The notes under the pieces: generated by a model
Told to the model about the DNA's origin: nothing
Database searches by the model: none
What the model saw: the letters and a program-made list of their open reading frames with translations, nothing else
Translations under genes and position numbers: made by a program
Assembly: GCF_051014685.1 (NCBI RefSeq)
Contig: NC_135054.1
Coordinates: forward strand, 8,002,001-8,066,000
Direction of reading: 5' to 3'
Source: Ptiloglossa arizonensis
Lineage: Eukaryota > Arthropoda > Insecta > Hymenoptera > Colletidae
Length of the DNA stretch: 64,000 nt
Shown here: piece after piece, positions 33,735 to 46,345 of the stretch
Position numbering within the stretch: the stretch's first letter is position 1
Layout: every line of letters starts with the position of its first letter

Positions 33735-36700
33735 TAGTAAAATTCGAAGTTCCAATCTCGAGATTCGATAAAAATGTTCATCTCGGTGTTATTATTTCGC
33801 GTTGCGATTTGGAAGTATTATTTGACAATAAAATGACCAGTGATTTTATACTTTGTTTCGAATGAGAGGCAGCCACCGAGAGCTACCCTTTAAGAAACGC
33901 AATAAAGGACTGAGCATTAGGGTGGACCGTCTCCATAATCGAGGTCAGGCAAAAGGTATTCAAGGAAGGGTGGGCTCTCGATCGACGACTTATCGATCAA
34001 TCTGTCGAACACGACTTTCCAATCTCCTACACGCACCACGGTTTCGAACCACCTACCGAGGTTGAGTGAAACCCCAAGAGGAGACCACTGGCAGAAAATC
34101 CGAGCGCTGACTCGGAGTTAGAATTAGAAAGGATTATCAGATCAAACGATGGATGCTGGACTGCAACGCGCATCGCTAAATCTCACTGACGAGGATACCA
34201 CGATGGTGGCATGCTGATTGAATCGAGTGTTCCACTAACGGAAACATTAATCCATCCAGGAGATCATTTTCACCGTATTAAAGACTTCCGCGTTGCTCGC
34301 CGCTCGTATCTCTTGAACACGCCATCTTTTACTGTCTTCGTTTAACAGCGGATCGTGTTAAAATTGTAGAATCGGTTAAATTTGCAACGCGGACGCGACT
34401 TCGAGGCTGTTTTCGACAGTAAAGGAACTCTCTGTCGAATTATCGCGATAGTTTTGTCTGTTCGGTCGTTTATACACAGAGAAATTTCGAGTTTTAATTA
34501 TAGTTGAACTTGAATTTGCTCTCTGGCGGTAACATTCTGGTCAAAATAGTCGGAGAATCACGTTCGTGAGTAATGGAGGAGAACAAGTGAACTTTCGAGA
34601 ATAACAACGTTTATTTCACACGGTACTATTCTTAACGAAAGCCTAAGACGCATGTTGAATTGTTTGAAGTTTTTAATATCTTAGGAATAGATAAAATTGT
34701 TTTATTCGAAGGTAACAATCGCTTTGAGTACTATAAATATCTACATACTTAACAGAGAAGCAATTTTTTTGCCCGTATCATCTTCTTTTTTTCAATATTA
34801 TTAAATTAATTGGAAGAAATGTTAATTTATCGAAGTGTTTGAAAACTCATAAACAAGAGATCGCGCTTATTGCGACGGAGTAAATTTTCGAAGGAAATCG
34901 AGTCACTTTCTTACTTAAACGCGCGGCTTGAACTTGCGCCGGTAAGTGACGAGTTATCGTGATCGTAAAATGTGCCGAGTTCGGAAATTCCCGTCTGAAC
35001 AAGCTCTGTCAGCCAATTTGTAATTTACACATTCAAGTGATCGATATTGACAACAAGCCACGGTGCAGAGTCTAATGCCCCAATTTAAAGTGCTGCGAAA
35101 TCGAATCGCGTAGTAATTTGATTCACCGAAAAGCTCACAATCAGTCCGGCCTCTAGTCTGCGTTTAACCTTCCATTGTGGGGTTATCGGCAAACGAATCC
35201 AGGAATGGGTCCCCGAAATCGGTGATATTTCAATTTGTCGATTTGCTTATGCAGATCGAGTCTTCCTTCTTCGAGTGTGAAAAACTTTCGGAAATATTGA
35301 TCATTAGAACCCGATCTCCGGTACCGAGATCGGTACGAAACTGTTCGGGAGAAGTAAATTTTAATTTTCGAAGTTTTTTCGCGTAAAATTATACGTTCAG
35401 TGGTAATACAATTTAATTTGATTTAATTACAAACATAAATTGCAAAAAAACATCGACAGAAATGCACTAACATACGTATCGATATTTTGTCATGTTTGTA
35501 CACAACGTGTTCAATAATTCATGGTCACGTATAGTACGCTGTATTTTCTCATAATCGACATCACATATTTGACGTGTATACAGTACGGTATTAAATATAT
35601 ATTCGATAGAATATGTACAGTAAAGTACGAACCTATACATAGAAAGGTTCGTGATCATCGGATGTATCGATTAAGCACGTACGTATGAACAATAGTTCGC
35701 TTATCTTCAGAATTAATTGTTTCGAAAACGAATTTTCGAATGAAAAAATTTTATTCCATGTTTCCTCGTGTCTGCTTCCTATATACATGTTTCTAAACTA
35801 CTGTAACTAAAAAACCTCAACAAAGTCACGAATGACTTAGGAACAAGAACAAGCGAGATAACGACTCTTATTAAGAAGAAGTCCGATATGAAACTTTTCG
35901 GTAAAGTTTCTTGGAAGTTCATCAAGTCCATTGAAAGGTAAATTAATACTTGATGAAAGCTTTATGAAGTTCTTCCATTCATGGCACTAGTAAAATGCAT
36001 TAAGATTGATTCACGAGATCAGTTATTTACCCATTAAATTGAATTACAACGCTGTATATTATGATTAACAGCTGGAATTTTGAATGCCAATTTTATGGTA
36101 AACATAATATTACAAACTTTGAATATTTGGTTCACTTTGCATTGATAAATACATCTTATCACGAAATTCCTTTAGTGAACGTCCTCTTCGCATATACATC
36201 CATGAAATTCCACCATTTTCCAAAAATTTATGTCAAATGAAACATATCTTCCTTATATGCTTATTAAGACAAAGAGTATCTTTAGCATCTTCATAAGATA
36301 TTATTTTTCAGATACAATTATCTACCTTGTGTCTCACTTGTATGTTTCATTTAACAACGATAGAGTGTTAAAGTTTCACTTTATTAGAAAATCAGGAATA
36401 AATTATAAAAATGAAATGATTCAAAGTGCAAATATACAATGTTGGACTTGATAATATTTTATCGACTAACGTTGTTATGTCTGCTTTATTTGAACCCATT
36501 TCAAGTAGAATGGTATAGGTATAAAAGTGGTAAATTGTTATTTATATTGATATCTAACATTGAGCGATAATTGCTCAAAATAAGGTAGGCCTAACTCGTT
36601 CTCAAAAGTATGTTTAAATATTAAAATAGAAAAGAGTAGAGGAAGTATTACCTATTGCTTGTAGGTGTCAAAGTTACTTAAAACTTATTATTGAAAACAG

Positions 36701-37465
36701 TCGCTCGTACGTTCCAATTTGAACATCAATTATCGATCATTTTCAATTTTGTTTTACAAAAAATTGGAAGAAATTTCAGTAGATATCGAAACACTTCTCC
36801 GCCATACATTTTCATCGATCTGCTTCCGAATTGAAATCATCTTTCAACTGCACCTTGCATTCTAGTCACTTACGTGCTTCGGTAAGTTATATTTTATCTT
36901 TATCTATATTCGTGTATGCACCTTCACACATGCGTAATAAACTCGTTTAATAATAACAAAAGATGTGTTCGTTGATCGGTAAATTTCTCTCGTAACACGA
37001 AGAAATGAAGTAAACGTATTACCTTTGTATTGGGGACGTATGGCTAAAAAGAGTTACGATTCGTTCTTTTTTCGTGTCGCTTGAAATAATTAAAAGTTTA
37101 ATTTAGTTTCGACGAGTCGATTTTCAGGGAGGTGGAAGACAGTGTATCTAAATTGAACAAGTTTGCATGTATACATTGTCGTTTCGCAGTTGACAAAAGT
37201 CCATCGATTTAAACTCTAGCTAGCGGATTCCTCGGTGAAGAAGTTTGAAAGGTTCCTCTCTACGGCACAAGCAATCCCTGCCCCATTCAACGAACGACAC
37301 TCGATGGAAAACTCTCGGTGCAAGGTGAAACGGGTGTCTTCAGATCCTCGACAGTGTTACCAATGATCGAGGATTGTAACTCCTAACATCCGATTAATCA
37401 ACTCCCGAAAGTAATCTATACGACGTCGATCACTCTTAACCCTCGAAATCCGGATCTCCATCGGC

Positions 37466-37477
37466 ACTGACGTCAGT
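37466..37477. promoter_or_regulatory. Perfect 12-bp CRE palindrome
   Basis: ACTGACGTCAGT is its own reverse complement and contains the full CREB/ATF site TGACGTCA. A single full site in 64 kb is expected about once by chance, so this is only a candidate; the extra flanking symmetry raises it slightly. Confidence 0.25.
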
Positions 37478-39380
37478 ATGATTCAAAATGTACAGGATTT
37501 TGTGTAACTGGTGGTGCACGCGGGAAGGTGATAATTCTACATGGAAAACTGAATAACATTTTTTCGTAAGAGGACACATCGCACTTGTATTTCTAAAGTG
37601 ACAAAGTTTTTTCAAGTTTTTCAGGAAGACGAGAAACAAATAGTATTAATAGAAAGAACAGAATTAAGGTAATACGTTTATAATATATATGTCTATAATA
37701 TATATACATTTATCAAAATGATCTGGGTTCAATGACCGAGGATTAATCAGCATCTCTGATCGTTGAAAATATTACGAAAAGTTTGACGGAGTCTTCATTC
37801 CAAGTGAACTCAACGAGGAAAAGCTGACAAACTATCTCCTTGCATTTGCATTCTTATAGTTTCCTTACTTTCTCGAAAAATGAAACTAAGGTTTAGGGTG
37901 GTTAAGATTTTTAATCATGTTTGCTAAAACATAGTGAGAATTATAAATAAATTATGCAAACTGAATCAAAATTTGAAGCGAAAATAAAATAATATCAAAC
38001 AGGAAAACATTTTCAAAAAGTAACAAAATACTACTAAGTAAATGTGTACTAAATAAAGTTTTTATTTATGCATTATCTATCTACAATCTTTGTCACTTTT
38101 TTTTTAAACACTTACTTCTGTTATATTATTGCTTTTTACTACAAATTTTAATCCTTTTTTTCACAGTTCATTTATAATTGGCTTGGTGGATCATTTATTT
38201 GTTTCACTTCTGAAAATGATTCAAAATTCAATGTTCAAATTGTTAAATACAGCTTGGCGTAATATAATGAAAGTTTAATTAACAAAAGCAAACAAAAAGT
38301 TACACAACTCACGGCCAGTAAATTGATTAAAAATATGTTTCCGTGAACCAGAATGTTTCCTGCGATTCGATATAAAAATATTCATCGCGTTTCTACGTTT
38401 ATTTAACATATATCAATATCGTTGCTCTCGCAGAAAACGATTAGTAAATAGAAGGAATTAATTAAACGTTAATTTCACAACCAATTAGTAAATCCAATCG
38501 CAGTGTTTCCGGGCCCGTTATTGTAATTTCCAACGAAAAAGTCTGTACTTCGAAAATATATCGAGATTGGCTGAAGAAGAAAACCTATAGAAACGATAAT
38601 GTTTGTTGTTATAGCTCGATACGCTTTCCGTAACATCGAAAGTTTGTATTTTTCGATCAACACGAGCACACCTGCGAGCCGCTGGGAAACTGTCGGATTC
38701 GTGGGGTTAATTCGAACAATGGATAACAAGAACAGTCTGTACAATAAAAAAAAAAAAAGAAACGCAACAACGGGGTAATCGGAGAAACTTTTCGTGCGAT
38801 AATTGAAGAATGGAACCGGGTACCGGTGTAAGTATCGCTCGGGACATTTATTCGTTCTTACGGAGAATGAAATGATCAACAGTAACGATGCCATAATCGA
38901 CATTATTCAAAAGTGTTTTCATAAAGTTTACCGCTGTATTCTCGGCGTTCAAGTTGAGGAAAAGTTCGGTAATAAACACGGGTTTGTGAACCTTTTGTTT
39001 TCAAGATACAGACACCTTAAATTATTACGTTTCGCGATAGCACGTATTCGAAGACTTATTCGCATGCTGTATTTTTTACTACGATCAAATACTTTTTAAA
39101 TACATTTCTTCAATATAATTTTTCAAATACCTTCGTTGATGGTACACAAGCCTATTCCCTCGATAAAATGAATCACGACTTTTATTTACTTCTTATTTCA
39201 CGTCAACATTTATTTACATGTTTCTTATTTCAGGTTTTAACACAATTAATCAATGTTTGAATAAATTGTTTTCCCTTTTTTAAATTAAATTTTCTTATTC
39301 ATTGTCTCTGCTTCTTTTCCCATGATTTTTCCATTACTCATTGTATAAACATTTCTATTGATTATTCAACATTTCTATTT

Positions 39381-39440
39381 ATTATTGCTCTAAAGACCAC
39401 AGAATTTACAACCCCTCCTTTCAATTCATAAAATTGACAG
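39381..39440 (+). repeat. Dispersed repeat, partner of 21140-21200
   Basis: Matches the segment at 21140-21200 in the same orientation, sharing ATTG.TCTAAA.ACCA and ATTTACAA.CCCT blocks. Origin is not recognised. Confidence 0.45.
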
Positions 39441-41608
39441 AAAGGGAGAGAAAAACACACATCGTTCTATTAAATCCACGATTACTTAATAGCTTTCTGC
39501 ATAATTCTTAATCTAGGAGATAATTCGTATTTCCTCTACATAACGTAAACGATCAACAAGAATCGGTTTCATTTCAAAAAGTCAACTTGATCTTACTCTG
39601 CATTCATTAAGTATATGCGTCCATTTTGGGTACGAACAAAAATGGTTCTGATAGCTTCCATTAATTTTTCTTTCGTAGTTATTGAAATCATAGAACTTAC
39701 GTCCTAAATAAAATAATAAGATTGGAAATGCTATATTCTGACAGAATTACGTGTCCCTAATGAAAATTGAATTCTGCAAAAGGGAGGACGTTTAGTCAAC
39801 ATCGCCCGCGCGGAAAGTTTCGGGGGCGTCTCTTTAACGAGTGCAAATTGGCGTACACTGGAAAACTGCCAAACGGCCGAATAGAGGTAATAAGATATTC
39901 CAGTCCGCTACCCATCGATTGTTGTAAGAAGCTCCAAGTGTCTTCCAAGTGTAACACTTTCCTGATGAGAGTCAATTTTCCATTCGAATTTTCTTCGAGT
40001 CCTGCGGGCATAAACCGTTACCGTTTCCTATACGAATATTCCGTAACTGTACCATTCCATTGCTTCGAACAACGCATCGTCTAAAACCTTAAGCATACTT
40101 AAATTGAAATTTGCGATATTAACGATTTTTGGACAAACTTATAAAAACTTATGGTATAAATCGAAGTTTCTTGTAACTTATGGTATAAATCGATATTAAA
40201 TGTAATAATTTCGAAAGAGTACTTTTGTTTGAGCAAAGATACGTTTAAAAGAATCTCATCGAAGATAAACTATTAATTGTTAATTCAAATTAACAATAGA
40301 AAATTCATCGGCAATTCGTAAACTTAAATTGTAATTATTAATAATTTGGTGGGTGTATACTCTAAAAAACTCTTTGATATATATTTCTTGTAGCCAACCA
40401 CAGTATTATGTACAAAATATTTGTAGTGGTACAATTACAACTGTTACCTTCTTAATTATCGCAACGTGAACAATTAAAATTACTTTACCGTTAGTTAACC
40501 ACTACGGACGCAATTTAAGAATAATTAACCGGACGATGAAACAATTCGAATTTAAGTAACCTCGGTCAGATAGAAGGACATATCACCGAGGATATGAACT
40601 AATTTCACGTTCCATGGCACGAAATAGTAACGAAGCCATCCGGAACAATAATGTATACGCTTTATTCTTAGCCGAAACCGGTTAATACGACAAATAATAA
40701 TACAGTAACCCTATTTCCAGGTAGCTCACAGAGCAGAGTTTAAATTGGAAGGTGCCCCAGGGCGTCTCGTATGCAGTTAACAGGGGTTATATCCAAGACT
40801 TGGATATTCTGCCCAACCACCGATTGCAGTTAACTTCGGCCACTATCCAGAACGGAGGATGATGCAGTGTAAGCATGTTCGAGAACTCGTTTTATATTAT
40901 CTTTCAAAATAGCGCAGTGTCCGTGGAATTCTCCCGTTTAATTACCGCGCGCTATCTACGCATTCGTAGCTGAATCGCAAGAAGATTTCTCGTAATCTCC
41001 CCAGGTACTACAAACGAGTCACGAAGTCTGATTTTTAACAGAGATTCGCCTTTGTTAAAATTGCAAAATTCAAATTGAATTTTGTAATCTCCTCGGTGCA
41101 TTTTGGAGTATATGTTTTAAGGTGCTGGTATGTTTTTCTTTATGTAAAATTGTTGGATCGTCTACGAAGAGATATGATTTCACTGGTTGTTCTATTACAG
41201 ATAGAACAGCGTTTATGGATATTCGTAATAGTGTTACGCATATTATCGAGCCTTGAGAAACTTCATTTTGAAATATTACGAGGTTTGATAAATAGTTGTT
41301 AACTCTGACTTGGATGCTTCTTTCTTTTCAGGAAACTTTTTATAAATAAGAAGTCTAGTTTCTTTAAAATATTTAATGTTCTATTTTTACTACTACATAT
41401 TGATTTAAATTTTATTCATTATTTTTCATATCTTCGATCGTTGAAATTTTAGATTTATTAAAATTTTATTAATCTTCGTCTTATTTCCTGCTCATTTACT
41501 ACATCGTGTTTCTTAAACTACAGTTCCTAACGAAAGTCAGCAGAATGATCAAAAAGGTTGAATTAATAAAAGTAATTGTTAGCGTTGCAAAATTTGTTTC
41601 TAGAATTC

Positions 41609-41785
41609 TTTACACAAATTCTTTCTTCTACATTCTTCTCACAAATTGGGAACGAAGAACGTGCAACAAATATATATACTTGGTCTCTATATTCTTCACA
41701 CAAGGAACGTACAACAAAGATATACTTGTCCTCAGCATTTTTTACACAAACTAGAAACAAAGAATATACAACAAAAAATTACAAA
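41609..41785. repeat. Imperfect tandem repeat of about 50 bases, three units
   Basis: Units share CACAAA or ACACAA, then GAACG(A)AGAACGT or similar, GCAACAAA and TATACTTG, and differ by small insertions so that spacing is uneven (about 47-57 bases). The array gives rise to short chance frames on both strands. Confidence 0.5.
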
Positions 41786-43010
41786 CCGTTAACCTCTTTA
41801 GGAATACCAAAGCTACTATATAATCTTTCAATTATTTTCAACATTACAATACCGATGTAACCACCGAAGCTTCGAGTGAATATTCATAATCGATAAGACC
41901 CGAGAACATTGTCTCAAAATTGCTAGATATCACAGACCAGCACCACTTAGAATTTCATTGGAATCCGAGAATCGAATAATTCGCCCCCGAGGTCAAGTGA
42001 AATTACCAAGTTGCTCGATCTTTGTATTCCAGCGCGAAAAAATTTAATATCGATGATTCGAGTGGCCATTACTCGACCAAATCCGACAGGGGGTACGCAA
42101 AACTTCAAATTGAATTCGCGACTACGTCGATCCCCTCCCGACTCGCGTCCAGAGGAGGTAAGAATAACAGAGAGCAATGGGAGGAAGGTGGAGAAGTCTC
42201 GCGCTAAACATTCCGCCGGCACAAAGCGAATCCTCGCGAAGAAAATACCAAGCGAACAACACCGCGCAATTCGTTTCGAATCGAATGGGGATTTCTCTTT
42301 CCGCTCGAGAAACAAATAAAACTTCCGTCACGCTCGGCCAGGCTTTTTAAGACTCCCAGGTCTTCGTCACGGTGTTCCTTTCTTGTTTGGAAACTAGCAA
42401 GCTCTGCCACGGAGGTTACCGACCTGGACTTAATACGTACACTTATCACGCTGCAATGATCCTGTTAGCAACTTTTTCCTACCCCTTTCCGTACCTGCCC
42501 TCTCGCCCCGGGGCCCTTGCCATAAGACAGACAGGAAAAGGGAGACGGTTAAACGGGTGAGCCTTTATTGGCTTTGGAAGCCACGAGAGTGCTCTCTAGT
42601 CCGCCCCGTTCCTCGCGCCGACAGGTCAAACTTTGTCCAAAGCAGAATGTTAAAAAAAGAGAGAAAAAGGAAGAAAAAAGAATTTAAAAAAAAAAAAAAC
42701 GCGGAGACGCTCGTTTCGCGAGGGACCGCTCGAAAATTAGCTCGTTGGACGAGTGGTAATTTATTTTCGGGGGGATGGAGCGAAGACGAGTGCATTCCGT
42801 TCTATGGATTCGGAATTTGCTTAAAAGCGGATAGCCGCTTGGCTGTCATAAAGCCGAGCTGTTTGACGAAGACTTCGTGGAGTCAAGTGGTCAATTTAAT
42901 TTGGTCGAATTGCATACTGACGCGTGGGTTGGTTTTGGGGATTTTTAAGCATCCACGACCACTCCGATGTATAAACAGAGTCTACCGGATGATCCCCCAA
43001 TTGAGAACGT
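41786..43010. other. GC-richer block without a recognised gene
   Basis: From about 41940 to 43010 the sequence is CpG-rich. Frames up to 151 residues exist on both strands, but they overlap, are rich in R, S and K, and match nothing I know. A polypurine stretch with an A14 run lies at about 42648-42700. Confidence 0.35.
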
Positions 43011-45134
43011 GATCCCGTCATTGTCGAACGAATCAAGACACTACAATACAAGACGAGCCTTGACGACGATGAAGTGTATCATTGATTAATTCAGATGAAT
43101 TAATTTTACACGATTCGACCGAAATGTAATAACAGCGATATAAATATTGAAATAATCGTGGAATTTTTACCGCACAAAAGTAGTGTAATTGGTAGCTTTT
43201 TAACCGGAAGCTTGTACGAAAGTCATTTTTAATGAAATGTAAGTAGCTTCTATGAAGTAAATTGAATTTAAATTTTAAGTACAAATGTGAATACGATTAA
43301 GGGACAAAAAGTATTGTACTTTACGTTTAGGTTCGATCTGTAGTGGTAAAGAAAAAGGGGAGGAACAATTGGGTAAGTTGAAGATTCACGAACTGACACG
43401 AGAAAAAAAGGTGAATTAAAATGAGGAGGGTTCACTCGAGTTAACGAATTTAATCGCGTGTTTAAAAGACAGAATATTGGAAAGTGAGTATGTATGGTCA
43501 GGTAATAGGTTGGAATAGTGAGGTACAGCACGTGAAGAAGAACTAGGGAATTTAATGGAATGAAAGAATGAAATGCGAATTATGTACGTATTGTGCGAAG
43601 CGTGCAAAACTTGAAATGCATTTATCAAATTCTCTATAACGAAACCAATTTCAACGCCCCAGAGTCTATTAGATATTCACCTTTCGTCGACTGACAACGA
43701 GATTGAACTTTAACTATGATCCTTACTCTTTTGTGTGCAATACTCGATACTATATTCGAGTATATTTATTAAGTAGTAACATTAAAATACATGTCACGAG
43801 CATGTGCCAAGAATAAATTGATTTTTGCAGAAATCGAATTATATGTGTAGATTGTAGTTTCGAAATTTTATAGTTGGGGTCTTCAATGCTAATGAGAGAC
43901 GATTACCATTGTTTTGTGTAGCGAAAATAGAAACATTGCTAAGTATCTGTTTCGATAGAATTACGGCTGGCTACATTACAATGGAATTGAAAACAGATTA
44001 CAATAATACAAGCACTACAAATTATTTAGCAGGAATTATTCCAACGTTCGATCAAATGTTTCCACGGATATTAACATGTTACGATAATTATACATGATAA
44101 TCGTTGCAAAGGAGTATAATGTACAAAGGGTTTATAAATATCCGCTCTTTGGAGTAATTGTGAAACAATAGGAGATGTGACAAAACTGTAAAAAAGTATT
44201 TATTATGTTTCTTTTTTTTTTTTTAATTTACAAATCGATATGTAGTACGAAAGAAACAAAATTCCTCTGCAGTTTTTTAAGACAATACGAGCTTCTTTTG
44301 TATCTTTTATTATATATGAAACAGTATATCTTTATTTCAGTGAAACTGTATATTATTTTCTACAATGTTTAAAAAGAATGAAATGTCCTCTACAGTATTG
44401 AGCTTCGAATGATCCTACTGTACATATTTTATATATTTAAAATAAAATACAATTACATTTTGCAAGACCACCGATGCACTTTGGAGAAAAAAATTGCATT
44501 ATAGACTAATAGAGGTTATCGAACGATGTAAAATTTTTCTTTACGATTTTTATGAATCTTCGTTTAGAATGGAGCTACATATAGTCTGATCCAATTACTA
44601 GAATTATTCTGTATAATCTCTTTCAGAATACTGGCATGTACATATGTGAGCGTTTAGTTTTTGAACTAATTTAAATACTATAAAATAAAGGATACCGTGG
44701 ATCAGTATCATTTAGAATTTTAGTTTACTTCATTCAAAGGTATTAATCTCCGAAAAGTTTGAAATAATACAAGGAGAATAAATTTCTACAAATAGATGTT
44801 TAAGTAATCCACAATTTTCTTTTGAATTTCATTTTTCACTTTCTATTAGAAGTTTTCATTCGTATCCCCTTTGCATTGTAAGACGCCACTCTTGGGAATG
44901 CATCTCATAGTCTGGAAAATACTGTTCTACGTGAAAAATGACGGTCCTATTATGGTTTTCTCGTATCTTCTACCATTTAGTTACTGCTTCAGACGATGTA
45001 TATTTATTAACGTCCAGTGTATTTTCCAAAATCAGTTCTTAAAACGTCACAAAATACGATCGATAAATCACAGATTTGAAATATGTGAATATGGGAAACA
45101 CAAGCAAACCGTATACAGAATATAATGTATTTCA
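43011..45134. other. AT-rich non-coding stretch, nothing recognised
   Basis: Stops in all frames; only short unrecognised frames. A T12 run lies near 44213. No repeat boundary or element end is visible. Confidence 0.4.
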
Positions 45135-45285
45135 TAAGTTAGCATAAACGACAATATTAATATTTTCTAAATTAACATAATGAATAATATTAATATTTCA
45201 TCGGTTAATATAATAGATATTATTAACATTTGATAAGTTAACATAATAGACAATATTAATATTTTATAAGTTAACATATTAGACC
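45135..45285. repeat. 33-bp AT-rich minisatellite, about 4.5 units
   Basis: Units of roughly 31-35 bases repeat the pattern AAGTTAACATAATAGACAAT followed by ATTAATATTTTAT. The first, fourth and fifth units are closest. It is composed almost wholly of A and T. Confidence 0.65.
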
Positions 45286-45449
45286 GAATGAATTAACAAT
45301 TCATTTTTCGTAAGTATATTCATGTTCTGAGTTAGTATATCATATCCACGATCCACTACTCATCGTCTTTCGTACAAAAATAACTTCTCAATCCCAACCG
45401 TAAAAATGTTACGAATCTCCTTCCCAATTGCTTGAAATCTGAATTGTTC

Positions 45450-46252
45450 GAAACAGTTGGTACCCGTACCGGAAACCGAGAGTCCCTTAAAAATTAGTCG
45501 ACTCGGGTCTCAAATTCCCATTACCTTCGAATTATCTACGACGTGGCGGCCTCGCAGTCGTTAGCCACTAAAATTACCGAAAGCAATTAAAAACTCGCCG
45601 AGCGATATTTCAATCGCGACCGGTCGATTTTAATTGCACCCGGTTCTCCATCAATTCACGATGAATATCACGAGCGTGCCGTTGAGCTCCCCTAATTGAA
45701 ATAATTAACCACGCGACGCGGCCGATCTGGTAATTAAGAGACGCAACGGAACGAAGACAAAGTCGGGCTCGATCAGCGGGAACGAACAAAACTAAAAACT
45801 CCGTTCTAAACGCGAGGCGGGGCGTCGAACAGAACCTGGTCGTCGATCAGGGACAAACAAAATTTTCCGCCGACGGTTTGCACCGCGACGCGACGATTTA
45901 TCCGCGCGTCTAATGATGCGTGGAACGCTAATTAATTAACCCACGTGACACGCGGTGCGCCACGCAACCATCCACCCACCCACCCACCCACGCGTGCACG
46001 CAAACACGCAGGCCGTTTAAGAATCGTACCATTTTCCTCGTTTCTGTGCCGATAATTGCGTGACAAATTTTAATTAATTCACCATAATTATCCAGGGTGG
46101 ACCGTGGATAACGGGGACACGACGAGTGATAGCCCGTTTAACGAGAGTTTCCGCGTTTTAGTGTCCACCCCCCTAGAATTCCCCCAAGGGACAACGAGAA
46201 ACAGCCGGGAAGAAGTTCCGTGGCGCGATAATAAGAAAATTGCAAAACTTAC
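45450..46252. promoter_or_regulatory. Homeodomain-type TAATTA cluster beside the coding exon
   Basis: In a GC-richer setting, TAATTA or TAATTAATTA cores occur at 45702, 45731, 45929, 46071 and 46085, with TAATTG nearby at 45693. They sit in the intron immediately downstream (in gene sense) of the exon at 46253-46345. Such AT-cores are homeodomain-type binding sites, and their presence in otherwise GC-rich DNA is more notable than in the AT-rich background. A (CCCA)n run lies at about 45970-45990. A transcriptional enhancer is inference. Confidence 0.35.
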
Positions 46253-46345
46253 CGACATCCTTGGAACCACCCCATGTCCCCAGTTGCGCTTGGCGTGCTA
46301 ATCGAGACAATGCGTCCACGTAGACGCGGGATGCGGCTGCGGCAC
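46253..46345 (-). CDS. IRSp53: Internal exon of IRSp53/BAIAP2-like I-BAR protein
   Basis: On the minus strand, a pyrimidine-rich acceptor (TTTCATTATTTTCCAG) precedes 93 coding bases followed by a strong donor (GTAAGTTTT). The exon completes one codon, encodes 30 residues and gives one base to the next codon, so both introns are phase 1. The peptide, AAAASRVYVDALSRLARQAQ then LGTWGGSKDV, aligns with the I-BAR helix of IRSp53-family proteins (human ...AAKGYFDALVKMGELAS...GSKELG). IRSp53 binds Rac and Cdc42 and bends membranes outward at filopodia and lamellipodia. The related mim/MTSS1 family has a similar segment but fits less well. The adjoining exons, which should encode the preceding and following I-BAR helices, were not found in the window, implying very long introns. 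The exon is GC-rich against its flanks, as expected for coding sequence. Confidence 0.75.

Larger units (their letters stand above)
33737..41608. other. Long AT-rich intronic stretch with few features
   Basis: Nearly eight kilobases without a recognisable gene. Frames such as 38475-38903 (142 residues, minus, hydrophobic) and 39767-40084 (105 residues, plus) show no family motif and no fitting splice sites. Small features inside are a CRE palindrome (37466-37477), the dispersed repeat at 39381-39440, a short duplication of ACTTATGGTATAAATCGA near 40145-40192, and an A12 run near 38747. Confidence 0.4.

Noticed and set aside
34030..34062. GGTTCGAAACC on the minus strand, like a tRNA B box
   Set aside because: No A box at the right distance and no cloverleaf could be drawn.
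38475..38903. 142-residue hydrophobic minus-strand frame, possible receptor exon
   Set aside because: No chemoreceptor or transporter motif, no suitable acceptor or donor at its edges, and composition follows T-rich DNA.
46253..46345. Assignment of the I-BAR exon to mim/MTSS1 instead of IRSp53
   Set aside because: The segment shares the general A--Y-DA--K-A--A pattern with both, but the WGGSKD-G ending and ALSRLARQA fit IRSp53-type proteins better; not fully excluded.
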